A stretch of 64,000 nucleotides of DNA, from contig NZ_BAABJQ010000022.1 in NCBI RefSeq assembly GCF_039543385.1, positions 62,001 through 126,000 on the forward strand, written 5' to 3'. Position numbers and translations under genes: made by a program. This document shows positions 35,746 to 43,971 of the stretch, piece after piece (the stretch's first letter is position 1; each line of letters starts with the position of its first letter). Origin of the DNA: Rugosimonospora acidiphila. Lineage in GTDB: Bacteria > Actinomycetota > Actinomycetes > Mycobacteriales > Micromonosporaceae. Under the pieces are notes generated by a model. The model was not told where the DNA came from, searched no databases, and worked only from the letters and a program-made list of their open reading frames with translations.

Positions 35746-36845
35746 TCGACCGGTCCGGCCCCGCCCCGCTCGGGACCACCCTGGCCGGGCCTGCCCTGCT
35801 CGGGACCGCGCTGCTCGGGACCGCTCGGTTCGGGGCCGCCCTGGCCGGGCTCGACCGGTCCGGGGCCGCTCGGGCCGGGACCGCTCAGCTCGGGGCCGCG
35901 CTGCTCAGGACCATCCTGCTCGGGCCCGCCCTGCTCCGAGCCGGGCTGGCCGGGGCCGCCCTGCTCGGCCAGGAACCGCTCCAGCTCGGCGCCCAGCTCC
36001 TCCGCGGTGGGCAGCGGGCCGACCGAGGCCAGCAGGTTGCTGCTCTCCCGGCCGCGCACGAACGCGTCGTACTGCTGCTCCAGCGCGCGGACCAGGGCGC
36101 CGGCCTCCTCCGACTGGGCGATCTGCTCATCGACGGCGGTGCGCACCCGGACCGCCTCCGCGCGCAGGTCGTCCGTGGGCAGCAGCAGGCCGGTCGACTT
36201 GGAGAGCGAGGTCAGCAGCAGTTCGGCGGCGGTGGGGTAGTCGGTCTGGGCGAGGTAGTGCGGCACGTGCACCGCGAAGCCGATCGCGTCCAAGCCGCGC
36301 TCACCCAGCCGGTACTCCAGCAGGTGGCCGGCGCTCGCGGGCACCTGTACCCGCTGTAGCCAGGGCTCATGCCCGGAGATCAGGTCCTTGCGGGTGGCGT
36401 GCGCGGTCAGGCTCGCCGGCCGGGTGTGCGGCACCGCCATCGGGATCGCGTTGAGCCCCGCGGTGAGTCGCACCCCGAGCCGCGCCACGAGCGTGGTCAG
36501 CGCCGCGACGAACCGCTCCCACTGCAGGTCCGGCTCGGGCCCCTCGAGCAGGAGGAACGGGGTGCCCTGGCCGTCGCGCAGGAGGTGCAGCTCCAGGCGG
36601 GGCTGCTCGTAGTGCTCCCAGTGGTCCTCGACGAACTGCATCAGCGGCCGGCGGGAACGGTAGTCCAGCAGCTGGTCGACGTCGAACGTGGCCAGCGTGC
36701 TGGACTCGAGCGTGGTGAGCAGGTGCTCTCGGGCGAGCCGGACCGCCGATCCGGCGTCGACGAACCCGGTCAGCGCCTGGATCAGGACCGGGCGTCCCAG
36801 ATCGGGAACGTCGGTCAGCTGGTACAGCTGGTCCGGGTCGAGCAC
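35742..36845 (-). CDS. PAC2-family protein with repetitive C-terminal tail
   Basis: 367 residues. Residues about 1-295 are a PAC2 domain (RPVLIQALTGFVDAGSAVRLA, NAIPMAVPHTRP, HYLAQTDYPTAAELLL), a fold shared with proteasome assembly chaperones; its bacterial role is unclear. Residues about 300-367 are a tail of GPEQ/GPGQ/GPEP pentapeptide-like repeats from 15-bp DNA repeats. GTG 36845 has GGAGG eight bases upstream. The tail is another 3'-end expansion. Confidence 0.88.
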   Translation of the reverse strand: MLDPDQLYQLTDVPDLGRPVLIQALTGFVDAGSAVRLAREHLLTTLESSTLATFDVDQLLDYRSRRPLMQFVEDHWEHYEQPRLELHLLRDGQGTPFLLLEGPEPDLQWERFVAALTTLVARLGVRLTAGLNAIPMAVPHTRPASLTAHATRKDLISGHEPWLQRVQVPASAGHLLEYRLGERGLDAIGFAVHVPHYLAQTDYPTAAELLLTSLSKSTGLLLPTDDLRAEAVRVRTAVDEQIAQSEEAGALVRALEQQYDAFVRGRESSNLLASVGPLPTAEELGAELERFLAEQGGPGQPGSEQGGPEQDGPEQRGPELSGPGPSGPGPVEPGQGGPEPSGPEQRGPEQGRPGQGGPERGGAGPVD

Positions 36846-36908
36846 GATGCGTCCCTCCGTCGTTCGTTGACGGCCGCAACGATACGCGACGTGCCGGGCC
36901 GGCTGCCG

Positions 36909-37523
36909 CTACGCCGCCTCGCCCATCGCCGACTCCACCCGCGCGCGCAGCCCGTCCACGGTCACCCCGGCCTCGGTCAGGACCCGCACGGCCAGGCCTT
37001 CGCCCCCGCGCAGCAGGCCCAGGAGCAGGTGCTCGGTGCCAATGTGCCGATCGCGCAGTCGCAGCGCCTCGCGCAGGGAAAGCTCGAGGGCCTTCTTCGC
37101 GTGGGGCGTCAGCGGGATGTGACGTGAATCGCTGGGGGCCGGGGCGACCGCCGCGTTCCCGCCGCGGCGCGGCCAGCGCCGCGGGCGGACCGGCGCGGGC
37201 TCCTCCAGCGCACCCGGCCCGAAGGTCTCTTCGATCTTCATGCGTACCGCGTCCAGATCGATCCCGATGGACTGCAGGGCGGCGGCGTCGCCCGCGCCGA
37301 GCGGGTCGAGCTCGCTGCCGGCCAGCCGGTCGATCTCGGCACGTACCCGGTCCGGCCCGATGCCGGCCTCCCGCAGCACCCGCACCGCGAGGTCGTCGTC
37401 CGGCCCCCGCAGCACGCCGAGCAGGAGGTGCTCGGTGCCGAGGTGCCGGTGCCCGAGCGCGCGGGCCTCCCGTTGCGCCCCGGTGACCACGTCGCGCGCA
37501 GACTCAGTGAACCGCTCGAACAT
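36909..37523 (-). CDS. Clp N-domain (ClpC-like) protein without ATPase
   Basis: 204 residues with two Clp-N repeats (GTEHLLLGVL near residue 30 and GTEHLLLGLL near residue 165) joined by a charged linker; there is no AAA module. It may be an adaptor or regulator of Clp proteolysis. ATG 37523 shares one base with the stop of the upstream HTH gene (TGATG), so the two form an operon. Confidence 0.88.
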   Translation of the reverse strand: MFERFTESARDVVTGAQREARALGHRHLGTEHLLLGVLRGPDDDLAVRVLREAGIGPDRVRAEIDRLAGSELDPLGAGDAAALQSIGIDLDAVRMKIEETFGPGALEEPAPVRPRRWPRRGGNAAVAPAPSDSRHIPLTPHAKKALELSLREALRLRDRHIGTEHLLLGLLRGGEGLAVRVLTEAGVTVDGLRARVESAMGEAA

Positions 37524-37759
37524 CACGCATCCTCCCCGCTGGGCACCGCCGGTCGGCCGGCGTGCTTCTTGTGTACGGCCTGCCTGCTCACCCCGAGAGC
37601 GTCGGCGATCTCCTGCCACGACCAGCCCTGGCGCCGGGCGTTGTCGACCTGGACGATCTCCAGGCGCTCCAGTAGCCGCCGCAGGGCGAGCACGGCTCGC
37701 AGTCCGATCCGGGGGTCGGTGCTGCCGGCCGCCGCGGCGAGTTCGGTCGCTTTGGTCAT
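37523..37759 (-). CDS. Small HTH regulator, partner of the Clp-N protein
   Basis: 78 residues with one helix-turn-helix (WSWQEIADALGVSRQAVHKKH) preceded by a helical segment. It looks like a dedicated repressor of its own operon: two palindromes with GTCAA/TTGAC ends cover its promoter, one of them starting four bases before its ATG. No ribosome site is present, consistent with a leaderless mRNA. Confidence 0.85.
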   Translation of the reverse strand: MTKATELAAAAGSTDPRIGLRAVLALRRLLERLEIVQVDNARRQGWSWQEIADALGVSRQAVHKKHAGRPAVPSGEDA

Positions 37760-37806
37760 GGTGTCAATCTAGGTTGACGAACGGCGCACTGTCAACCAGG
37801 GTTGAC
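37760..37806 (-). promoter_or_regulatory. Leaderless promoter with two palindromic operators
   Basis: On the minus strand TTGACA (complement of 37790-37795) and TAGATT (37766-37771) are 18 bp apart, and the ATG begins six bases after the -10. The palindromes GTCAATCTAGGTTGAC (37763-37778) and GTCAACCAGGGTTGAC (37791-37806) are 28 bp centre to centre and cover the -10 and -35. This is a textbook layout for autorepression. Confidence 0.8.
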
Positions 37807-37861
37807 GGATGCCGGGAAATGGCGCCGGGGAAATGCCGCCGAAGAAGGGTCAGTGTCGGGA

Positions 37862-37968
37862 ATCGCCGGCGCGGAGGCCCTCAGCGCGGGGCACCCTCAG
37901 CCGGGGAATCGTCAGCGCTGGGAATCGTCAGCGCTGGGGATCGTCAGCGCGGGGGGATCGTCAGCTCA
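37862..37968. repeat. About 16-bp repeats after the HATPase stop
   Basis: On the minus strand the gene ends CTGAGCTGACGATCC and is followed by about five more units of a GCTGACGATTCCC-like segment, later degrading to GCTGAGGG. Each unit repeats the TGA and its context. Confidence 0.85.
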
Positions 37969-38404
37969 GCGGGAACTCGGCTATGGCGGTGAGGCCGCCC
38001 TCGCCGGTGCGCAGGTCCAGCCGGGACGCCACGCAGCGCACCAGCCAGAGGCCCCGGCCGCCGCTCGCGGTCGGCTCCGGCCGGACCCGGCCGGCCTGGG
38101 TCGGGTCGATCAGGCCGGGGCCGTCGTCACGGACCACGCAGCGCAGCACGCCGTCGTCGGCGGACAGCCACAGCCGCCCCCGCCCGCCGCCGTGGCGCAC
38201 CGCGTTGCTGGCGAGTTCGTAGGCGGCCAGGACGAGGTGCTCGACCGTCTCCCGGGGCAGGCCCAGCGTGGCCCCGTGAGCGGCCACCGCGTTGCGCAGC
38301 GACACCAGGCCGGCGCGGTCGAACGTCTGCTCCAGCAGCAGCCCCCTGGCGGTCTCCGGGGCGGAGTCGGCCGCGGTCGAGGCACGCTCGCGTTCAGTGC
38401 TCAC
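37961..38404 (-). CDS. RsbW-like ATP-binding (anti-sigma type) protein
   Basis: 147 residues with a GHKL/HATPase fold: N-box ELASNAVRHG, DDGPG (G1) and GGRGLWLVR (G2). Such proteins act as serine kinases or anti-sigma factors of the RsbW class. GTG 38404 overlaps the end of the MEDS-STAS gene by 11 bp, so the two are coupled: a STAS anti-anti-sigma unit and its kinase. Confidence 0.85.
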   Translation of the reverse strand: MSTERERASTAADSAPETARGLLLEQTFDRAGLVSLRNAVAAHGATLGLPRETVEHLVLAAYELASNAVRHGGGRGRLWLSADDGVLRCVVRDDGPGLIDPTQAGRVRPEPTASGGRGLWLVRCVASRLDLRTGEGGLTAIAEFPLS

Positions 38405-39263
38405 CGGGCGCCACCCGCAGACGCAGCTGTTCGACGTTTCCGGCGCCGACGTGGCCCAGCACCGTACGCACCAGGCCCCGGCACAGCACGGTCATGCCCC
38501 GCCCCGGCCCCAGCGTCGCGGCCGCCTGCACCAGCGCGCCGGCCGTGGCCGCGTCGATGAACCGCAACCGCGCGAGGTTGACGTGCACGTGCGCGTCGAG
38601 CCGGACGGCCTCGGCCAGCGCTTCCCGGAAGTCGTCGAGGGCGGTGTAGTCCAGCTCGCCGGCCACCCGGATGCCGGCGGGGGAGTGTTGCCGGCAGATG
38701 CGCAACACGGCGTCGTCGTGGTACACGGTGGCCGCGACCGCGCACGAGTGCGCCGCGGTCGTACTGGCCAGGGTCACGGCGTCGAACTGCTGGCGGTCGT
38801 ACTGGCAGATAGCGGTCACCTGGGACGCGGCGAACAGCTTGCTCGCACCCTCTTCGAAGGTCACCAGATGTTCCACGCCGGCCACTGGCTGAGCCGCCCA
38901 GCCCATGTCGGCGCTGATCCGCAGGCCGGTGAAGCCGTCCCGGCGGGCCCGGTCGATCTCGCCGGTCAGCTCGTCGAGGACCCGGCCCGGCAGGAACCCG
39001 CCGCCGGCCAGCCACACCCGGGTCGGCTGCAGGTTGAGCTGGCCCTTTGCCGCGTACGGCTGGGTGACGACCCCACGCTCGGCCAGCCGCCCGCTCAGCG
39101 CGGCCGGGGCGTACGAGTCGGTGTAGCACAGCACCCGGTGCCCGGCCGACAGGCCGTCCCGGACGAAGGCGGCCACGATGTCCAGCCGCTCGTCTTCGTC
39201 GGAGAAGGTCAAGCAGGCGTGGTCTCCGGGACCCAGCCGATCGACCGATGTCGCTGCGCCCAA
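38394..39263 (-). CDS. MEDS sensor domain plus STAS domain protein
   Basis: 289 residues. The N-terminal MEDS (DcmR-like sensory) domain is at about 8-185 (GDHACLTFSDEDERLDIVAAFVR, CQYDRQQFD), and the STAS domain is at about 195-285 (AGELDYTALDDFREAL, VNLARLRFIDAATAGALV). It probably senses a ligand and relieves inhibition by the downstream HATPase. The start is TTG 39263, supported by a GGGAGGGA site; this rare start should be noted. Confidence 0.82.
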   Translation of the reverse strand: MGAATSVDRLGPGDHACLTFSDEDERLDIVAAFVRDGLSAGHRVLCYTDSYAPAALSGRLAERGVVTQPYAAKGQLNLQPTRVWLAGGGFLPGRVLDELTGEIDRARRDGFTGLRISADMGWAAQPVAGVEHLVTFEEGASKLFAASQVTAICQYDRQQFDAVTLASTTAAHSCAVAATVYHDDAVLRICRQHSPAGIRVAGELDYTALDDFREALAEAVRLDAHVHVNLARLRFIDAATAGALVQAAATLGPGRGMTVLCRGLVRTVLGHVGAGNVEQLRLRVAPGEH

Positions 39264-39440
39264 ACCCGGTCTCCCTCCCCCGACGCGGCGTGGATCAGGG
39301 CAAGGTTAGCCGCATCGGCTCGACCGCGCAGTGCGGCCGGGCAACCCCGGCCGCCAGCCCCACCACCAGCGGCGGCGCGCGACGATCCCAGCGCGTTCAG
39401 GCGGTCGGACAATTCCGGCCAAGCGCCCGGACGATCCCCG

Positions 39441-40295
39441 TCAGTCCGCGTCGACGGAGCCGGTGAGCCGCAGCCGGCGCTGGGCGCGCTGGTAGAACGT
39501 GGTGCGCCCCAGCCGCACCACCTGTGCCGCGCTGTCCACCACCGTGAGGTCCAGCACGTCACCGGGGCGCAGGTAGCCGGTCAGCTGGCCGTCCGCCTCC
39601 ATGCCCACCTCGCCGCTGCCCGGCAGGATCTCCAGGGTCAGCTTCTCGCCGGTGGACAGGAACAGCGCGCGGTTGAACGCCGAGTGCGGGGCGACGGGGG
39701 TGACCAGCAGCCCGGACGCGTTGGGCGACACGATCGGCCCGCCGGCCGAGAAGCTGTACGCGGTGGAGCCGGTCGGCGTGGCCACGATGACCGCGTCCGC
39801 CCCGTACCGCACGAATGGGTGCCCCTCGACGTGTACCTGCACGACACACACCGGATGTCCGGGTATCCGCATCATGGCCACGTCGTTGAAGGCCAAGGTC
39901 TGGCGACCGCCCCCGGACGCGGACAGCCCCGACCGCGGCTCGGTGGTGAACTCGTGCGCGTCGATCGCGACCAGCGCGTCGGCCAGGTCCGGCGGGTCCA
40001 CCTCGGCCAGGAACCCGAGCTTGCCGAGGTTGACGCCGAGCACCGGGACCTGCTTGGTGCTGGACAGCCGCATCGCGCGCAGCATGGTGCCGTCGCCGCC
40101 CAGGCTCACGATCAGGTCGGTGCGCTCGGCCAGCTCCTCCTGCGAGACCTCGGGGATGGGCCGTCCGGTCCGGCCGCCCTCGCCAGGCAGGCCGAGCACG
40201 GTGGCACCCTTGCGGTTCGCCCACGAGCAGATCAGGTCGATGGCCGGAGTGCAGTCCCGGGCCGGGTGCAGAACGAGGCCGACGGCGTTAATCAT
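39441..40295 (-). CDS. nadK: NAD kinase
   Basis: 284 residues. The GGDGT motif is at 66-70, NLGKLGFLAE follows, and TPTGSTAYSFSAGGP completes the NAD/ATP site. It makes NADP from NAD. Start ATG 40295 is conventional for the family; in-frame GTG 40301 and ATG 40319 upstream are possible, and none has a clear ribosome site. Confidence 0.93.
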   Translation of the reverse strand: MINAVGLVLHPARDCTPAIDLICSWANRKGATVLGLPGEGGRTGRPIPEVSQEELAERTDLIVSLGGDGTMLRAMRLSSTKQVPVLGVNLGKLGFLAEVDPPDLADALVAIDAHEFTTEPRSGLSASGGGRQTLAFNDVAMMRIPGHPVCVVQVHVEGHPFVRYGADAVIVATPTGSTAYSFSAGGPIVSPNASGLLVTPVAPHSAFNRALFLSTGEKLTLEILPGSGEVGMEADGQLTGYLRPGDVLDLTVVDSAAQVVRLGRTTFYQRAQRRLRLTGSVDAD

Positions 40296-40470
40296 CCCCA
40301 CGGCTCGATTCTGCGGCATCGCCGGTCCGGGCGTGGCGGGTGGCCCGTCTCCGATCCGGTTCCCAGCCGGCTTGGACGGTGTTTTGAGCCGATTCAAGCC
40401 TTCCGGGTGAAGCGGTTCTTCCTTTGCGTGGCTGGGTAGGGTGGTTTCGCTGCCGACATGAGGGGGTTCC

Positions 40471-41523
40471 ATGCGCGCATTGACCGTACGGCCGGGGGTT
40501 GCCGATTCGCTTGCGCTCAGTGACGTCGATGAGCCGCCACCATCCGAGGGTTCGGTGCTGGTCGACGGGCTGTGCGTGGGGCTGTGTGGCACCGATACGG
40601 AGATCGTCTCCGCCGAGTACGGCGAGGCGCCACCAGGCTCCGAGCTGCTCGTCCTTGGCCACGAGAACCTGGGTCGGGTGGCGCAGGCGTCCCCGGATTC
40701 CGGATTGTCCGCCGGCGACCTGGTCGTCGGGATCGTCCGGCGACCCGACCCGGAGCCGTGCGCCGCCTGCGCGGCCGGCGAGTGGGACATGTGCCGCAAC
40801 GGCAAGTACGTCGAGCACGGCATCAAGGGCCTGCACGGCTTCGCTCGCGAGCGGTGGCGCGCCGACCCGGATGCGCTGGTGCGGCTGGACCCGGGCCTGA
40901 CCGACGTGGGCGTGCTGCTCGAGCCGACCACGATCCTGGCCAAGGCGTGGGAGCAGATCGACCGGATCGGCAGGCGGGCGTACTGGTCGCCCAGGGTCGC
41001 GGTGGTCACCGGGGCCGGGCCGGTGGGCCTGATGGCGGCGTTGCTGGGGGTGCAGCGGGGCCTGGAGGTGCACGTGTTCGACCGGGTCACCGACGGACCC
41101 AAGCCGCAGCTGGTGGCCGACCTCGGCGCCACGTACCACGCCGAGCACCTGCCGGACAGCAAGCTGGAGGCGGATGTGCTCATCGAGTGCACCGGCGTGC
41201 CGTCGGTCATCGTCGACCTGCTCAGCCTCGGCGCGAACGACAGCGTGACCTGCCTGACCGGGGTCTCCTCGGTCGGCGCCACCATCCCGCTGGACATCGG
41301 CGGCCTCAACCGCAACGCGGTGCTGCGCAACGATGTGATCTTCGGGACGGTCAACGCCAACCGGCGCCACTACGAGGCCGGGGTCGCCGCGCTGGCCGCC
41401 GCCGACCGGGCCTGGCTGAACCGTCTGATCAGCCGCCGGGTGCCGCTGGCGGACTTCCGGGAGGCGTTCGCGCGCAAACCGGAGGATGTCAAGGTGGTGC
41501 TGGAGCTGGGAGCCGCCGGGTGA
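40471..41523 (+). CDS. Glucose 1-dehydrogenase-like zinc MDR
   Basis: 350 residues. Catalytic zinc ligands are suggested by C39 (GLCGTDTEIV) and HE in LGHENLG; a structural-zinc-like CAACAAGEWDMC follows. The cofactor motif is VTGAGPVGLMAALLG. The C-terminal region is that of archaeal/actinobacterial glucose dehydrogenases. Its stop overlaps the GTG of a GH15 gene, so glucose released by that enzyme could be its substrate (inference). Confidence 0.88.
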   Translation: MRALTVRPGVADSLALSDVDEPPPSEGSVLVDGLCVGLCGTDTEIVSAEYGEAPPGSELLVLGHENLGRVAQASPDSGLSAGDLVVGIVRRPDPEPCAACAAGEWDMCRNGKYVEHGIKGLHGFARERWRADPDALVRLDPGLTDVGVLLEPTTILAKAWEQIDRIGRRAYWSPRVAVVTGAGPVGLMAALLGVQRGLEVHVFDRVTDGPKPQLVADLGATYHAEHLPDSKLEADVLIECTGVPSVIVDLLSLGANDSVTCLTGVSSVGATIPLDIGGLNRNAVLRNDVIFGTVNANRRHYEAGVAALAAADRAWLNRLISRRVPLADFREAFARKPEDVKVVLELGAAG

Positions 41524-43319
41524 GCCGGATCGAGGACTACGCGCTCATCGGCGACCTGCACACCGCCGCGCTGGTCGGCCGGGACGGCTCGATCGACTGG
41601 CTGTGCCTGCCCAACTTCGATTCTCCGGCCTGCTTCGCGGCCCTGCTCGACGAGCCCAAGGCCGGCCGCTGGCTGCTCGCGCCCAAGGGCGGGGGCACCT
41701 GCCGGCGCCGCCGGTACCGGGGCGACACCCTGGTGCTGGAGACGGAGTGGCACACGCCCACCGGGCACGTCCGGGTGATCGACTACATGCCGCCCCGAGG
41801 TACCGCCTCGGACGTGATGCGCATCGTCGAGGGCGTCAGCGGCACGGTGCAGATGCACACCGAGCTGACCCTGCGCTTCGACTACGGCCGGGTGGTGCCC
41901 TGGGTGCGCCGGGTGCCGACCGGGATCGAGGCGATCGCCGGGCCGGACGCGGTGTGGCTGCGCACCCCGGTGCCGCTGCGGGGCGAGGAGAAGTCCACGG
42001 TCGCCGACTTCACGGTGAGCGCGGGGCAGCGGGTTCCGTTCGTGATGACCTGGTCGCCCAGCTACAAGCGCGCGCCGGACCGGCTGGACGCCGAGCGGTG
42101 CCTGGCCGAGACCATCGCGTTCTGGGAGGGCTGGTCGTCACGGTCGCGGGTGACCGGCCGCTGGCGCTCGGTCATCCAGCGTTCGCTGATCGTGCTCAAG
42201 GCGCTGACCTTCGCGCCCACCGGTGGCATCGTGGCCGCGGCCACCACCTCGCTGCCCGAGCAACTCGGCGGCCCGCGCAACTGGGACTACCGGTACTGCT
42301 GGCTGCGCGACTCGACGTACACGCTGCAGGCCCTGCTGGCGGCCGGGTACGTGGACGAGGCGAAGGCGTGGCGGGACTGGCTGCTGCGTACGGTCGCCGG
42401 TGACCCGTCCGAGCTGCAGATCATGTACAGCATCGACGGCACCCGCCGGCTGCCCGAGTACGAGCTGCCCTGGCTGTCCGGGTACGAGGGCTCGGCGCCG
42501 GTACGGGTCGGCAACGCGGCGGCCGGCCAGCTGCAACTGGACGTGTGGGGCGAGGTGCTCGACGGGCTCTACCTGGCCCGCCAGGGCGGCCTGCACTCCG
42601 ACAGCAACGCCTGGGATCTGCAGGTCGCGTTGCTGGACTACCTCGAGGGGGCGTGGCGCGAGCCGGACAACGGGCTGTGGGAGATGCGCGGCCCGCGCCG
42701 GCACTTCACCCACTCCAAGGTGATGGCCTGGGTGGCCTTCGACCGGATGGTCCGCAACCACCGGGAGTTCGGCCTGCCGGGCGACGTGAACCTGTGGGAG
42801 GCGCGGCGCGACGAGATTCACGCCGAGGTCTGCGAGCAGGGCTTCGACGCCAAGCGCAACACCTTCGTGCAGTCGTACGGCAGCGCCGAACTGGACGCCA
42901 GCCTGCTGCTGATCCCCAGGGTCGGGTTCCTGCCGGGCAACGACCCGCGGGTGGTCGGCACGGTCGACGCGGTCGGCCGCGAGCTGACCGAGGACGGCTT
43001 CGTGCTGCGGTACCGGACCGGCGCCTCCGACGACGGGCTGCCCGGCTCCGAGGGGGTCTTCCTGGCCTGCTCGTTCTGGCTGGTCGACGCGTTGCACGCG
43101 ATCGGTCGGGAGGAGGACGCGGTCGACCTGTTCGAGCGGCTGCTCACCCTGCGTAACGACGTCGGCCTGTTCAGCGAGGAGTGGGATCCCAAGGCGCAGC
43201 GGCAGCTGGGCAACACGCCCCAGGCGTTCAGTCACTTCCCGGTGATCGTCAGCGGGCTGCAGCTGCACGCCCGCCGGCACCGCCGCAGTGACCAGCCAGT
43301 ACCGGCTCCGGCAGACTAG
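41520..43319 (+). CDS. GH15 glucoamylase/trehalase-like hydrolase
   Basis: 599 residues. The N-terminal beta-sandwich (IEDYALIGDLHTAALVGRDG) and the (alpha/alpha)6 barrel with NWDYRYCWLRDSTYTL and LFSEEWDP supply the expected acid residues. This intracellular group (no signal peptide) includes mycobacterial-type trehalases as well as glucoamylases, so trehalose is a plausible substrate. GTG overlaps the glucose dehydrogenase stop; together they would take an alpha-glucoside to gluconolactone. Confidence 0.9.
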   Translation: MSRIEDYALIGDLHTAALVGRDGSIDWLCLPNFDSPACFAALLDEPKAGRWLLAPKGGGTCRRRRYRGDTLVLETEWHTPTGHVRVIDYMPPRGTASDVMRIVEGVSGTVQMHTELTLRFDYGRVVPWVRRVPTGIEAIAGPDAVWLRTPVPLRGEEKSTVADFTVSAGQRVPFVMTWSPSYKRAPDRLDAERCLAETIAFWEGWSSRSRVTGRWRSVIQRSLIVLKALTFAPTGGIVAAATTSLPEQLGGPRNWDYRYCWLRDSTYTLQALLAAGYVDEAKAWRDWLLRTVAGDPSELQIMYSIDGTRRLPEYELPWLSGYEGSAPVRVGNAAAGQLQLDVWGEVLDGLYLARQGGLHSDSNAWDLQVALLDYLEGAWREPDNGLWEMRGPRRHFTHSKVMAWVAFDRMVRNHREFGLPGDVNLWEARRDEIHAEVCEQGFDAKRNTFVQSYGSAELDASLLLIPRVGFLPGNDPRVVGTVDAVGRELTEDGFVLRYRTGASDDGLPGSEGVFLACSFWLVDALHAIGREEDAVDLFERLLTLRNDVGLFSEEWDPKAQRQLGNTPQAFSHFPVIVSGLQLHARRHRRSDQPVPAPAD

Positions 43320-43469
43320 CGCGCATGATAAGCCGGGTGGGTGGGTCTTCGCGCATAATTGCGCTATCCGCTCATCTGGTTATGTCGCACTATCTGAAGA
43401 TGTCATGCGTCGCGGCCCTGTACACGCTTGCGTTAGACCAGCGACGGCACAAGCGGAGGGGGAGCGAGA

Positions 43470-43850
43470 GTGCGAGAGCCAGCATTACTGGTAGTTGATG
43501 GTGCGAACGTGGTGGGCTCGGTTCCGGATGGATGGTGGCGGGACCGGCCGGCCGCGGCGGCCCGGCTGCGTGACGCCCTGGTGCCCGTGGCCAGCGGGGG
43601 GCTGGCCAGGGTGAAGACGCCGGTCGAGATCGTCCTGGTGGTCGAGGGCGTGGCGTCCCGGCTGCCGGAGGTACCCGGTGTGCAGGTGGTCCGGGCCGAC
43701 GGCTCGGGCGACGACGCGATCGTGGAGCTGGTCAAGGACCGGGGGCCCGAGCGCAAATGCGTGGTGGTGACCGCCGACCGGGAGCTGCGCAGCCGGGTCG
43801 GGGAGCTGGGCGCCTCCGTGCTCGGCCCGCGGTCGCTGCCGTATCCGTAG
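43470..43850 (+). CDS. NYN/PIN-like domain protein
   Basis: 126 residues. VVDGANVVGS at the N-terminus, GSGDDAIVELV in the middle and VVTADRELRSRV near the end give the acidic residues of NYN/PIN ribonucleases. It may cut RNA; the target is unknown. GTG 43470 has GGAGGGG eight or more bases upstream. The AT-rich 150 bp before it probably hold its promoter. Confidence 0.8.
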   Translation: MREPALLVVDGANVVGSVPDGWWRDRPAAAARLRDALVPVASGGLARVKTPVEIVLVVEGVASRLPEVPGVQVVRADGSGDDAIVELVKDRGPERKCVVVTADRELRSRVGELGASVLGPRSLPYP

Positions 43851-43913
43851 GCCGGAACATCCGCTGCTCGCCTGCGCCGGCGACCGCCCGCCGGCGCGGG
43901 CGACCGAACGATG

Positions 43914-43954
43914 AAGGGCCGGCCCACTCCGCGGGGAAGTGGGGCCGGCCCTTT
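43914..43954. terminator. Strong bidirectional hairpin terminator
   Basis: The left arm AAGGGCCGGCCC-ACT (43914-43928) pairs with the right arm (43938-43953), leaving one extra G and a nine-base loop; a CTTTC tract follows on the plus strand. It separates the convergent NYN and ABC exporter genes. Confidence 0.88.
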
Positions 43955-43971
43955 CTGACTGCGGCCCGGGC

